This document shows, piece after piece, positions 23,759 through 32,381 of a DNA stretch of 50,531 bases. The position numbers and the translations under genes were made by a program. The notes beneath the pieces were generated by a model. The model saw nothing but the letters and a program-made list of their open reading frames with translations, did no database searches and was not told the origin of the DNA. Source of the stretch: a virus; the IMG/VR virus record IMGVR_UViG_3300018080_000240, positions 1-50,531 of that record, one strand, 5' to 3'. Position 1 is the first letter of the stretch, and each line of letters begins with the position of its first letter.

Positions 23759-24434
23759 ACCAAGCTCTCAGTTGCTCTTCAGCATCTTTTCTTGAAGCAC
23801 CCATAACGGTTTTGACCGCTTTGTCTCTGGGAATGCCTCTTTTGATCGCCATTTTGATGAGTCGATCACGCTCGTATTTGTCGAAGTCTTGGTCGGTGGT
23901 TCCGTATGGGGTGGGAGGCAATTCACCATGTCTTTTCAGGAATTTCATTAAAGCGGTGCCCCGAATGAAGGCGTCCCCTCCAGCAGATTGAGCATAGTAG
24001 TCTCCTGGTTCTGCACCTACGGGCGGGTCTTTGTATGCCCACTTCATATCATCTGGATCATATTGATCGTAACCATCCTCCCATTCATCGTGATCGGAGT
24101 CGTCGATGATCTTCACCAGGAGGCCGTGGTTCCTGATGTCGGTTGCCGTTACATCATGAAAGCCTTTGTTGAGCTTTTTAGAAATGTGGTGAATCATGGC
24201 GTTGACCGCTTTGCCGATTTCGGGCTTATCGGTCATGAAGATGACGGCTTCATCTTCATCCGGCTCTATACCCGCTGCGGAATACTCGCTGCCATACATA
24301 TCTTGAACGAACGGGCCCATAGCGCCATGCCAACCCCCTTGAAGGCCGTATTTTCTTATGGAGTCTTCATAGTCCACTATGGTTCCATGGTACAGACTCT
24401 TCTCCTGGAGGTTTAGCCATTGTTTGAAGTTCAT
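23739..24434 (-). CDS. ADP-ribosyltransferase-like protein with capsid-targeting-like N-terminus (231 aa)
   Basis: After the tag MNFKQWLNLQEK come LYHGT (14-18) and a helix ending RKYGLQGG. FMTDKPEIGKAVNA (66-79) is a Phe-x-Thr-Asp-x-Pro segment like the ADP-ribosyltransferase/Tpt1 fold. The first motif matches the NAD-binding Tyr-His-Gly-Thr of many toxins and of RNA 2'-phosphotransferases. The C-terminal helical part (150-231) may bind a target. T4 Alt, packaged in the head and injected to modify RNA polymerase, is the closest functional model. It is last of four overlapping genes, and its ATG overlaps the preceding stop by 4 bases. Confidence 0.65.
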   Translation of the reverse strand: MNFKQWLNLQEKSLYHGTIVDYEDSIRKYGLQGGWHGAMGPFVQDMYGSEYSAAGIEPDEDEAVIFMTDKPEIGKAVNAMIHHISKKLNKGFHDVTATDIRNHGLLVKIIDDSDHDEWEDGYDQYDPDDMKWAYKDPPVGAEPGDYYAQSAGGDAFIRGTALMKFLKRHGELPPTPYGTTDQDFDKYERDRLIKMAIKRGIPRDKAVKTVMGASRKDAEEQLRAWSSGFVR

Positions 24435-24742
24435 TTCTTTTTGTTTTTGGCATGTTTTTCACATGGCTTATCTGGTCTACAACCGCAGCTTTTCTTGGAT
24501 CTCATATCAGGCGCTTTGATACCTGCTTTTCGGGCGGCATCAAAGTGAACTCCGCTGCTTCCAAACACACCCTCTTTCTTCGGTTCGCATTTTTCGCAAG
24601 TCTTGTTGCCAATACACCCGCAAGGCTTGGGTTTTCTGGCGGCTTTCTCTTCCCGGTCTTTTTTGTGCCATTGCACATATTGAAGTGCTGCTTCAGAGAG
24701 TTCCGGATCTTCTTGTTCTAGGTAATCTAAAAAATTTCTCAT
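24431..24742 (-). CDS. Cys-rich protein with capsid-targeting-like N-terminus (103 aa)
   Basis: It begins MRNFLDYLEQEDPE, fitting the shared N-terminal pattern. Two similar Cys clusters follow: CGCIGNKTCEKC (about 42-53) and CGCRPDKPCEKH (about 87-98). Both have CxC-x5-CxxC/H spacing and look like small zinc knuckles. The rest is Lys-rich, ending in KNKKK. It overlaps genes on both sides by 4 bases (ATGA) and is thus coupled within the operon. The role is unknown; a zinc-binding internal protein is possible. Confidence 0.7.
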   Translation of the reverse strand: MRNFLDYLEQEDPELSEAALQYVQWHKKDREEKAARKPKPCGCIGNKTCEKCEPKKEGVFGSSGVHFDAARKAGIKAPDMRSKKSCGCRPDKPCEKHAKNKKK

Positions 24743-25203
24743 GATTGTTCCTTGTTTTTCATTTTAAGCATAACAGCGTAAGCGAGCGGTCCCATACCGT
24801 TAGGTCGGGACATGCGCTTCACTTTTTGTGCTAATTGGAATGGGGTTAATGTGGCGATTTCATCTGGCGAAGGGCCCATGGCCTCTTCCAGGGGCAACTC
24901 TTTTTCGGCTGCCCACTCCTTGAATGTCTTTAATTTACCCTTTTTTTTCTTCTTTTTTGGCTTGTCTTCGTCCTTGAATTTTTTCTTCTTCTCGGGCACC
25001 TTGCCTTTGGTGGTGTCTTTGTCTTTCTTCTCTTTGTAGTGCCACTCAGCACCTTTTTTATGTTGTGCCCAGGCGATGGCGTAGGGGTTGAGCTTTCCAT
25101 CCTTTCCCTCGGGGTCGAACTTGTCGCCATGTTTCTTTATCATAGCTCGAACACTCCCGGAACTTCCCGGTGGAGCGACTTCGTTTATTTTTTTCTCATC
25201 CAT
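24739..25203 (-). CDS. Lys-rich two-part protein with an internal capsid-targeting-like segment (154 aa)
   Basis: Residues 1-60 hold a segment with KLNPYAIAWAQHKKGAEWHYK, a motif of small phage proteins with NP-(Y/W)-A-(I/L)-AW. A highly basic Lys-rich linker follows (KKKKKGKLKTF). After it comes KTFKEWAAEKELPLEE, which matches the capsid-targeting pattern but lies inside the protein. No ATG, GTG or TTG codes that point (the Leu is TTA), so it is not a second start. The start TGATG overlaps the previous stop. It may be a fusion of two small genes. Confidence 0.7.
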   Translation of the reverse strand: MDEKKINEVAPPGSSGSVRAMIKKHGDKFDPEGKDGKLNPYAIAWAQHKKGAEWHYKEKKDKDTTKGKVPEKKKKFKDEDKPKKKKKKGKLKTFKEWAAEKELPLEEAMGPSPDEIATLTPFQLAQKVKRMSRPNGMGPLAYAVMLKMKNKEQS

Positions 25204-25433
25204 CAGTCCAAAAACCCCGCACGTTTCATGTGATCTGCTAAATTGGCTAACGCCTCCCATCCGGAACCACCAGTGGCAGATGTGGTGAGCCCCATGCCTG
25301 AGAGATACCGGTCGTCCGCAGGTTTGCCATCCAACTCGGCAATCTTGGCCATCCACAGTTCTTGGCCACCTTCCACTACTACAGTTACAGACGTTTTCTC
25401 TTGTTGTTCTCTGAACTCACGGAAACTCTGCAT
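25203..25433 (-). CDS. Small protein with capsid-targeting-like N-terminus, first gene of operon (76 aa)
   Basis: It starts MQSFREFREQQEK after GGAGG. The remainder has an acidic-hydrophobic half and a Gly-rich patch (GLTTSATGGSGWEAL), then an amphipathic helix (ALANLADHMKRAGF) at the end. No family is recognised. A late-promoter-like AGTAAATA lies 21 bases upstream of the ATG and would drive all four coupled genes down to 23739. Confidence 0.7.
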   Translation of the reverse strand: MQSFREFREQQEKTSVTVVVEGGQELWMAKIAELDGKPADDRYLSGMGLTTSATGGSGWEALANLADHMKRAGFLD

Positions 25434-25453
25434 GCGACCTCCAATCGTAGAGT

Positions 25454-25461
25454 TATTTACT
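25454..25461 (-). promoter_or_regulatory. Late-promoter-like site AGTAAATA
   Basis: The minus-strand octamer AGTAAATA shares the TAAATA core of the T4 late promoter and lies 21 bases before the ATG at 25433 of the four-gene operon. Confidence 0.45.
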
Positions 25462-25471
25462 AGTTTAGGGT

Positions 25472-25921
25472 ATGAAAATTCCAAATGAGCATCGACAACA
25501 CTTTCTCGGCAAGATCTGCACGATCTTCACAACTCCTATGAACCGGGACTTTCAGCAGGAAGATCCCCAGAAATACCCAGAGCAGGTTTTCAAGTATTTT
25601 ATAGGGGTAATTCATGACATCACGGATTATGGCCTTCTGATTCAACAGGTGACGACCGGCCTGAAGTCCTGGATCTTTCTATCTCACGTTATTTGCATTG
25701 CTGAAGAGCAGGTGGAATATCTTACCGAGCAAGATGTAACTCATATGCAGAAGCCCGAACATACGGCCAGAACTTCGGATCTAAAGAGGCAATTTCCCAA
25801 CGAATTCCCCGAATTGAACTCTGACGACCCTTCGGCTAATGTTGACGCTCTGAAAAAGATTGCTGATCTTGTGAAGAAGCAGCAGAGCCAACAGGGGCAG
25901 TTACCGCCGACTGGGCCATGA
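25472..25921 (+). CDS. Hypothetical protein (149 aa)
   Basis: Family not recognised. The first 90 residues look like a compact mixed fold with many Phe, Ile and Gln (GKICTIFTTPMNRDF, VFKYFIGVIHDITDYGLLI). The last 50 are helical and Gln-rich, with an acidic patch. There is no signal or membrane segment. The ATG has only a weak AGGGT site. It is divergent to the tagged operon and is followed by a late-promoter-like site for the next large gene. Confidence 0.7.
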   Translation: MKIPNEHRQHFLGKICTIFTTPMNRDFQQEDPQKYPEQVFKYFIGVIHDITDYGLLIQQVTTGLKSWIFLSHVICIAEEQVEYLTEQDVTHMQKPEHTARTSDLKRQFPNEFPELNSDDPSANVDALKKIADLVKKQQSQQGQLPPTGP

Positions 25922-25938
25922 AAAACCTGGGATGCCAA

Positions 25939-25946
25939 GCTAAATA
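25939..25946 (+). promoter_or_regulatory. Late-promoter-like site GCTAAATA
   Basis: The octamer GCTAAATA lies 25 bases before the ATG of the 1040-residue gene at 25971 and matches the TAAATA core of the T4 late promoter. Confidence 0.45.
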
Positions 25947-25970
25947 AGTAGTAGCTGAGGTATCACGTAG

Positions 25971-28900
25971 ATGAGAGAGTATTTCACCACCTCCTTCGCA
26001 GATTATTATGACACCAGGGAAGAATTGGGCTCTGCGGATCGACAACTTCGTATTGAAGAGCTATTGGTTCAGACTGGAGTAGTGGAAGATGCGGAGGAGG
26101 CATATAGTCTTCTGGGGTATATTGATCTCCGGGAAATGGCCGCTACAGCGACCTACAAGGGCCAGGAATATTGGGATACGCCCAAGGTTCCTCTTTTCAT
26201 GGACAATGAAGACATCTACTACCTCAGGCAGTTCCCGCCCATGTTCTGGAAACAGGCCCTCTCGAATCGGTATAATCATCTTATCATCGATACACATCAG
26301 GCGAGGGCCCAAGGCCAGGATGTGCCTGATTGGCAGTGGATAGAACTTCGTAGTCGTGGAGCACAATTTCGTTTCTTTGTTGATACAGGCGCTAACGCAC
26401 TCTACGACAAGTTGACCCAACAGATGGACGCCGATGCTTTGCGGCAGATGTCCCATGAAGATAGAGATGCTTATGAAGGCGGCAACAGGCGATATTGGAA
26501 CTTCCAATTCGATGATCCAGTCTTTGTAGACACCGAAGAAGAAATGGAGAGGCGTAAAGAGACACAGCAGGGGGAATCTTCGGGGAAAAAGAAGCCTAGA
26601 AAGAAGCGGGCGAATCCTGTGTGGGTGACCAAGGATTTTGTAGGCGTTGGTGAATTCACTGCTGAAAAGAGGTTGGATCAATGGTTGTCTGGAATTGCAG
26701 AAGGTTGGCTTGGGAAAACTGGACCTCAAACCATGCGACATAGTGATGCGTGGGGCGGTGGCGGCAAAAAAGAACGAATCGTTCACAGTCCCGAGTGGGT
26801 GGATCAATTCGTTAATGCATGGCGTCGAAATATGAAGCTTGCTCTTTATCAATCTTATCTTGCCCAAGAAGAGGCAATTGCATCTGGGAAAAGACAGAAG
26901 CGAACCCTCAGTAAAAGAATGATTGAAAGCATGCTTATAGAACATGATGGCCAAGGCGGCGTTATTTGGAAAGCCTTGAGGCCCGATGGAAGGATTTACA
27001 CTTCTAAAGCTGCTCGACTCCCCGTCCTCTTGCCAGCCAAACTCATAGATTCCAGGGTTAAAAAACAACACGATAGGTACATGAGTGCTGCTGATGAAGT
27101 GCGTGAAGCCCTATCGCACCGAGGGGAGAGGAACATTCCGTCCGATCAGAAGCTCAAAGAACTGCTCACTCGCATGAAAGGCAAGAAGCTTGTGCAGTGG
27201 GTAGAAGATGAGCAGTCTGAATTGCGAGATGCCGCAGGCCGACTCAAGCCCGATGTGTTGGAAAGGCGGTTGGACAGCTTGGCCCGATCTGAAGCACTTC
27301 TGGCAGTGAAATATTGGCTGAAAGAAAATGACGTTGATGTAGATGAAATCAATGTGGAAGATCTTTCCAGCAATGCAGAGATTCGCAGGCTCATTCGCAA
27401 GAAAATGGCCGAATTTCTTCTCTATGCAAAGAGAAGAGCCGCTAAGATCAAAAAGACTGCTCAAAGATATGACGCCTGGGATTATGCGCTGGGAGATCAC
27501 AACGACAACTATGATCGTCTGTACCACACAGTTGGATTTGGCACTATTCACCCCAACCGTCAGCAAAAGATGCAAATGATGGACAATCCCGATGATTGGT
27601 GGAAGATTTTGTATCACTATTTTGCGCACTCTACCACCATCAATGGAACGCCCGTTGTCCTTCCTTTTAGCGTAACAGACGTGGAAGATAGACACAACTT
27701 GCCAAGGTCATTGAAACATTGGCAAGAGAATGGTGCTATCCGTTCTGGCATCGATGCAGCCTTGAACAGTGAAAGAATGCAAGGGCATGTGCCTGAGTGG
27801 GTTGCTCTCAATAATGCCCGAGGAGAGTTGTTCCAAGTCATCACACATTGGATGATGTTTCAGACTGGGCACGGCACGTTCCGAAACTTTCTCGATGCCT
27901 ACAGGCATCAAGATCCCGAAGAGATGGAAAGTACGGGAAAGCGTTTGCGACAAAGAATTCGCACCATGTCTCGCAATTTTGTTTATAGCCTGTTCCAGCT
28001 AGACATTGCGGGCCGAGGTTCCGTGCGCACACGAGATGCGTCGTTTGAGGGAGGTGAGACCGCAGCGTTGGGAGACTTCTTGGCCAGCCAAGAGGCTGAT
28101 TTGCAGGACATAGCCAAAGAATTGCACCCTCACCAGCACAGACGCACACGGCCACAATCTCAGGGGGCTTCCATGCGAATTGGACATAGCATTGAAGTGG
28201 TTAGGGCGCAATCGAGAGCCGTAGAAATTGCTCGTCAATCTCCAGAACTAGGCCCAGCCTACGAGAAGTTGGCGGCTAAACTCACTGGCGACCTTACACG
28301 CTTTATCATCTACCGCAACCTTTACATCTATGACGCCAAGCGACAAAACAAGCGGTGGACTATGGATGCTGCTAATAAATATGCAATTGAGATGCTCAAG
28401 AAAGAAGCTCAAGATACGGCAGCCGCAGCAGGATACGGCGCAGAGGGCGAAGAAGAACGTGTTGTCCTCCAAAGGAAGGTTGCCATGTTCGACCGCTTCA
28501 AGGATGTGGTGGATGGCAATATCACTGATGATCTAAGCGGCCTGGATCAGTTCGTCAAGGCGGGCGTTGAAAAGATCAGTGGTATGTCCGCCAAAGAGAA
28601 GGGTGCCCAATTACGTGGTTTGCGTGAACGCTTATCATCCCAGGCGATAAAGCAAACGGCCCAAAGATTGAAAGTAGATCCCGAACAGGCACAAACGGCC
28701 ATGGAGTTTATCTTGTTCTACTTTGGGAAACACGAAGGTCCACACAAGCGGTTCCAGCAATTGCAAAGTCAGGTTCCTCCCGAGAGGCAGGGGGAGATGG
28801 ATCGAGCATTTTTGCAAACGTTCTCCATGTCTCTTGTGGGCGAGGGCTTTGCCAAGAGCGGTGTGCCCAGACAAACGGTGGTAAGCATCGCCCAAGAACA

Positions 28901-29093
28901 CGATGGGTCTACTTATCGGGAATTGCGAGACTACTTACATTCCAAGAGGCTGGGCGACATCGATTTGTCTCAACACCCAGACTTCTTAAAAGTTCTGCAA
29001 TCTGTGCTTACAGCCGTTGATGAAGAGTTGAGAAAGACCGGTGGACGAGTGGGTGGAAGTGAGCCCGATGTGGGACTGGGTGGCGCTCTTTAG
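25971..29093 (+). CDS. Large hypothetical protein (1040 aa), possible internal virion protein
   Basis: No known enzymatic motif is visible. The protein is mostly helical and highly charged, with many Arg, Glu and Gln. It has no signal peptide, membrane segment or simple repeat. A basic stretch (GKKKPRKKRANP, about 205-216) follows a Glu/Arg-rich helix. The N-terminus (MREYFTTSFADYYDTREELG) has aromatic residues and Glu spaced in a manner similar to the tagged proteins, so a packaged or injected protein is a possible role. It has its own late-like promoter. Its stop overlaps that of the next gene in TTAG. Confidence 0.72.
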   Translation: MREYFTTSFADYYDTREELGSADRQLRIEELLVQTGVVEDAEEAYSLLGYIDLREMAATATYKGQEYWDTPKVPLFMDNEDIYYLRQFPPMFWKQALSNRYNHLIIDTHQARAQGQDVPDWQWIELRSRGAQFRFFVDTGANALYDKLTQQMDADALRQMSHEDRDAYEGGNRRYWNFQFDDPVFVDTEEEMERRKETQQGESSGKKKPRKKRANPVWVTKDFVGVGEFTAEKRLDQWLSGIAEGWLGKTGPQTMRHSDAWGGGGKKERIVHSPEWVDQFVNAWRRNMKLALYQSYLAQEEAIASGKRQKRTLSKRMIESMLIEHDGQGGVIWKALRPDGRIYTSKAARLPVLLPAKLIDSRVKKQHDRYMSAADEVREALSHRGERNIPSDQKLKELLTRMKGKKLVQWVEDEQSELRDAAGRLKPDVLERRLDSLARSEALLAVKYWLKENDVDVDEINVEDLSSNAEIRRLIRKKMAEFLLYAKRRAAKIKKTAQRYDAWDYALGDHNDNYDRLYHTVGFGTIHPNRQQKMQMMDNPDDWWKILYHYFAHSTTINGTPVVLPFSVTDVEDRHNLPRSLKHWQENGAIRSGIDAALNSERMQGHVPEWVALNNARGELFQVITHWMMFQTGHGTFRNFLDAYRHQDPEEMESTGKRLRQRIRTMSRNFVYSLFQLDIAGRGSVRTRDASFEGGETAALGDFLASQEADLQDIAKELHPHQHRRTRPQSQGASMRIGHSIEVVRAQSRAVEIARQSPELGPAYEKLAAKLTGDLTRFIIYRNLYIYDAKRQNKRWTMDAANKYAIEMLKKEAQDTAAAAGYGAEGEEERVVLQRKVAMFDRFKDVVDGNITDDLSGLDQFVKAGVEKISGMSAKEKGAQLRGLRERLSSQAIKQTAQRLKVDPEQAQTAMEFILFYFGKHEGPHKRFQQLQSQVPPERQGEMDRAFLQTFSMSLVGEGFAKSGVPRQTVVSIAQEHDGSTYRELRDYLHSKRLGDIDLSQHPDFLKVLQSVLTAVDEELRKTGGRVGGSEPDVGLGGAL

Positions 29094-30211
29094 CCAAATT
29101 CTTCTGTTTCTGGTTCCCCTAGATCATAATTGCCGGGCTCACCCTCTGTCCCTCTGAAATCATATCCCGATTGCTCTTTTTCTCTGCTAAGCCGCTCTAT
29201 TTCTGCACGGATTTCCTCAGGTGTGGCATGTTCTGGGTCTTTCCCGTCCACCCCTTGAATGCCCAGGTGGGCTAAAATAGCTTCGTCATCATTGGGGTCC
29301 AGTCCCACAGCCTTACCATAAAGTGCCAACAAGTTGCCGCCGTCTTCGTATTTATCACTTGCCAGTTTTTCTATTGCGTGGCGAACATCAATTGGGCTGG
29401 TGATGTCATAGCCATGTTCGTGTAGAAACCTTAACGCCGCCTCTAGCTCGCTTGCTTTCAACGGTGGTCTCTTGCGAAGATGTTTTCTTGATTGAGGGGT
29501 TAAAATAGCTTGCAGGGGGTTTAGGTTTTCATTAGGCTTGACGCTTGGTTCTTTTCGCCTAGATCGTTTTTTCTTTTCTGGCTCTGTGGGCTCTGGTGGT
29601 GCTTGTGCGCCTTTGTTGGTTGGCTCAGGTGTTATTGGTCCCTCTTCACCTTTTGAGACGGGCGCAACATCTTCGGGCGGCACATCCGTTCCTTTGGTGG
29701 CTTGCATGGCATTTTGTTGGCCCACTTGATACAGGGCTATCATGTACCTCTTGAGTAGTTCTGCCAGATTCTTTCTGAAGTCGTCGAAATATCCTCGAAT
29801 TGCGTCGGTGAAGTTAGCCTCTTCAAGCAACTCGTCTATTTCTTCATTTACAACTTTCTCTAAGTGAAGATACTCTTGAATGGTCATTCGCCCCTTAGTC
29901 CAATCCATTTTATCCCAGTCTGGGTTGTTGGGGTGATCTCCGTACCACATTTTCCTTAAGAACCCTCGAACGCCGTGCTTGAACCACGGAAGAGAGCCAG
30001 TGCGGGTTTGTCTGCCTAATGGGGTGGGTTTGCGTGGTGGTATTCCAGACGGTGCCTGTTGCGGCTGAGTCGGTTGCGCCGACAACAGTCGCTTCTCTAG
30101 TTCATCGACGAGGTGATTTGCCTGTTGAACAAGTTGGTTGAAAAGATCATTTCTAATGGTCTCAAAAGGGGTTCCCTTGGGCCATTCGGTTCGTATATTT
30201 GCTTCGGCCAT
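29090..30211 (-). CDS. Hypothetical protein with Pro-rich linkers (373 aa)
   Basis: Family not recognised. Residues 1-60 are helical, 60-80 Pro/Gln-rich, 85-175 helical with WKxMDW-like Trp, then a long Pro, Glu and Lys-rich linker (about 180-240). A conserved-looking helical region (LNPLQAILTPQSRKHLRKRP ... LHEHGYDITSPIDVRHAIEKLASDKY) and an acidic C-terminal tail follow. No membrane segment is seen. The ATG at 30211 is preceded by a GTATATAA promoter-like site about 30 bases upstream; the longer reading from 30247 would include it. It could be a scaffold or tail-associated protein. Confidence 0.7.
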   Translation of the reverse strand: MAEANIRTEWPKGTPFETIRNDLFNQLVQQANHLVDELEKRLLSAQPTQPQQAPSGIPPRKPTPLGRQTRTGSLPWFKHGVRGFLRKMWYGDHPNNPDWDKMDWTKGRMTIQEYLHLEKVVNEEIDELLEEANFTDAIRGYFDDFRKNLAELLKRYMIALYQVGQQNAMQATKGTDVPPEDVAPVSKGEEGPITPEPTNKGAQAPPEPTEPEKKKRSRRKEPSVKPNENLNPLQAILTPQSRKHLRKRPPLKASELEAALRFLHEHGYDITSPIDVRHAIEKLASDKYEDGGNLLALYGKAVGLDPNDDEAILAHLGIQGVDGKDPEHATPEEIRAEIERLSREKEQSGYDFRGTEGEPGNYDLGEPETEEFG

Positions 30212-30249
30212 AGTACATTCCACGGTTTCAATTATATACGAACCCAAAA

Positions 30250-30495
30250 TTACCTTTTGTCTGGCATATATTCGCCGATCTTCTTCAACGACATTAAGCA
30301 GGAATCGAAGCGGTGAAAATCGCTGGAAAGGTATTCCATGGTGCGTTGCTCAAAGAGGCGGACGCCATCTTCTTCAACCTCAAATACAATCGACTTGCCT
30401 TTTCTGCCGATTACCTTGTAACCATGCATCATAAGGTAGGCACCTGCTCCTAGATCGCTCACTTCTTTTTCTACTACGTTTTCATTGTCAGACAT
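30250..30495 (-). CDS. DUF5659-like small protein (81 aa)
   Basis: The segment DLGAGAYLMMHGYKVIGRKGKSIVFEVEE followed by Phe/Arg and a helix ending KKIGEYM matches the DUF5659 pattern, in which a leading D-x-x-x-A-x-Y-L-x-x-x-G-x-K segment precedes two strands and a C-terminal helix. Such proteins are short, mostly phage-borne, and of unknown role. An AAAGGAGCA site precedes the ATG. A hairpin lies 29 bases upstream, between this gene and the one at 30561. Confidence 0.68.
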   Translation of the reverse strand: MSDNENVVEKEVSDLGAGAYLMMHGYKVIGRKGKSIVFEVEEDGVRLFEQRTMEYLSSDFHRFDSCLMSLKKIGEYMPDKR

Positions 30496-30523
30496 CGTGC
30501 TCCTTTTCTCTCATTGCAGCATA

Positions 30524-30551
30524 AGCTCGCCCGCCCATAGGCGGGCGAGCT
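30524..30551. terminator. GC-rich hairpin between two minus-strand genes
   Basis: A perfect 12-bp stem with 4-base loop CATA. No run of T follows on either strand, so it may be an attenuator or an RNA-processing or stability element rather than a full terminator. It sits 10 bases past the stop of the gene at 30561 and would reduce read-through to the DUF5659-like gene. Confidence 0.5.
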
Positions 30552-30560
30552 ATACATAAT

Positions 30561-31334
30561 CTATTTACATGCCGCCATTTTTTTCAAGAGTCTCAACTCA
30601 AATTCCAATTCTTTTATTTGATTTGACATCAATCTGGAATACTCTTGGATACTCTCTATTAGCTTGTCGGCCTTGTCGAAGCTGTTGGCTTCACGCTTCA
30701 GCCCTGCCAAAATCTTCAGATCGGCAACCCCCTTGTTAGCATCATCCTCTGCTTTTTGCCAGAGCGTGGTTTCCTTGACGTGTTCCAATTTGGCGTCAAT
30801 TCCCCCCCAATGAAGCTTTTTCTTTTTTGCTCGTTGGCTGTGGGCGATACGGAGATCTACAACCGGGTCGGCACATATGTCTTCAATGCAGGAGTCGTCC
30901 AATTTTTGGGGCTTGCGACTTTCTTTTTTGGCTTTCACGCCTTCTACCACTTGCAACGCCTCTTGGCGAGCAATGCCAAGTAGTTCCGCCACAACATCTA
31001 AACGTTCAATTGTCTGAACACCGCTGTGTTGTTGGGGTGTGGCTAAGGGCTTTTCCATCAGGACGGGCTCTTTCCAGAAGTAGTGGCTGTCCACATACCT
31101 TATGTTGCCCTCATCATCCCTGACCAAACAAGAAATACCGCAGTTGTGTGTGCCGTATGGATTGCGACCACTGCCAAAGATGCTCTCTTTATCACCGGGC
31201 AGGTAGGTTAGCTTCTCGTCAAAGATGCTGTAGGTTTTGCCCTCGGTGAATCCGGGGATTGGTTTTAATTTCGTACCGTCTTCGAGTTGGGGGCGGTACA
31301 CCTCCCTCTTCAAGACCTTTCTAGGCTCGTTCAT
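30561..31334 (-). CDS. Hypothetical protein (257 aa)
   Basis: Family not recognised. The first 110 residues look folded (strands with GRNPYGTHNCGISCLVRDDEGNIRYVDSHYFWK). The middle is basic (HSQRAKKKKLHWG) and the last 90 are amphipathic helix, likely coiled coil (FDKADKLIESIQEYSRLMSNQIKELEFELRLLKK). The ATG follows AGAAAGGTC, a short leader also seen before the terminase and portal genes, with a TATATTTA sequence upstream. It lies just downstream of the actin-like gene. Confidence 0.7.
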   Translation of the reverse strand: MNEPRKVLKREVYRPQLEDGTKLKPIPGFTEGKTYSIFDEKLTYLPGDKESIFGSGRNPYGTHNCGISCLVRDDEGNIRYVDSHYFWKEPVLMEKPLATPQQHSGVQTIERLDVVAELLGIARQEALQVVEGVKAKKESRKPQKLDDSCIEDICADPVVDLRIAHSQRAKKKKLHWGGIDAKLEHVKETTLWQKAEDDANKGVADLKILAGLKREANSFDKADKLIESIQEYSRLMSNQIKELEFELRLLKKMAACK

Positions 31335-31363
31335 GATATAGACCTTTCTAAATATAGCTGACC

Positions 31364-32380
31364 TTAGCCCTGGTCGGCGGCTTCAGCCGCTATTAAGCAA
31401 CCACGGGCTACGCTATATAGAGGGTCTTTTGGACGAATTATATTACCAATTTCAATTGGCAGGTTGGCTCGTCCGACCAGTTCCTTGAACATTGTGTCGA
31501 AACCGGGCGGCTGGCTCGTTCCGCCAGCAATCACAATGTCAATGGGATTATCGTGGCGAGCTTTATTGCCCTTCTCTTCCAGTCCACCTTTGATGCCGGT
31601 GATGGTTTTGGACATCATTATCTCGTACTGGGCCTTGATGGCTCGCTGCACAAGCGATTCGGGCTCAATGGTGAGATCCGCTTTCATCTTTTCTTTGTTG
31701 ATGAAGGTTGGCGTTTCACCAGTGGCTTTGGCAGACATCTTGTCAATCCAGTCGCCGGAATTTACGAGTGAGAATTGGAAGATAGGAGCGCCATAGATGG
31801 CAAAGCACAGATTGACCATGCCCGCCCCAAAGCTGATGCCAATGCCTGTGTAAGCCTTGTCGGCCAATTCGGCATACACCAATGCTAGACCTTCGTTTAT
31901 GGGGTGGGCGGAAATCTTGCGACCTTCGCCATCCTTGAAGGCTCTAAAGATCTGTTCCAACACTTTGGCGTGGTAGTCGGCATCCGTTTCTTCGTTGATG
32001 GCATTTGCGGGAACACTGTAGTACAGGGTTTCGCCATCCGACTTCACTTCGTCCAAGAGGCTGTGAATCATGATGCTCATTATTTGCTGGGCACTTTTTT
32101 CTTGTGGATTGAGACATCCAGCATTCATGGGTCTGCGGAGTTCTATGCCTGTCATGGTGTAGGCCATGTTGACGGCGGCTTCGCCCAATGCATAGGCCGT
32201 GTTGTTGTCTTTTCTTTCAATGAGGGGCACGCCAGCCTTCTTCATCATGTTGAAGACGAATCTGTTTTCCAGAGGCATACGCAGGAAGGCATTGACTTCT
32301 CGTTTGTTAACGAAGTTGCCCTCATCATCCCTTTTGCAGCAAACTAGGTTGTATGTGCCGCAGTCAAAACCGATTGCCAT
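31364..32380 (-). CDS. Actin-like ATPase (ParM/Hsp70-actin superfamily), 338 aa
   Basis: Phosphate-1 loop IGFDCGTYNLV (3-13), phosphate-2 loop GIGISFGAGMVNL (179-191) and adenosine motif IVIAGGTSQPPGF (282-294) are the three signature segments of the actin/Hsp70/ParM fold. Length is typical of ParM-type filament proteins (about 320-340). A phage actin-like protein could form filaments that position DNA or virions. Phage tubulins do this in jumbo phages, and actin-like proteins are also known. The start at 32380 has GGAGG 5 bases upstream. The longer reading to 32455 lacks a site. It follows a small gene by one base, suggesting a two-gene unit. Confidence 0.83.
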   Translation of the reverse strand: MAIGFDCGTYNLVCCKRDDEGNFVNKREVNAFLRMPLENRFVFNMMKKAGVPLIERKDNNTAYALGEAAVNMAYTMTGIELRRPMNAGCLNPQEKSAQQIMSIMIHSLLDEVKSDGETLYYSVPANAINEETDADYHAKVLEQIFRAFKDGEGRKISAHPINEGLALVYAELADKAYTGIGISFGAGMVNLCFAIYGAPIFQFSLVNSGDWIDKMSAKATGETPTFINKEKMKADLTIEPESLVQRAIKAQYEIMMSKTITGIKGGLEEKGNKARHDNPIDIVIAGGTSQPPGFDTMFKELVGRANLPIEIGNIIRPKDPLYSVARGCLIAAEAADQG

Positions 32381-32381
32381 T

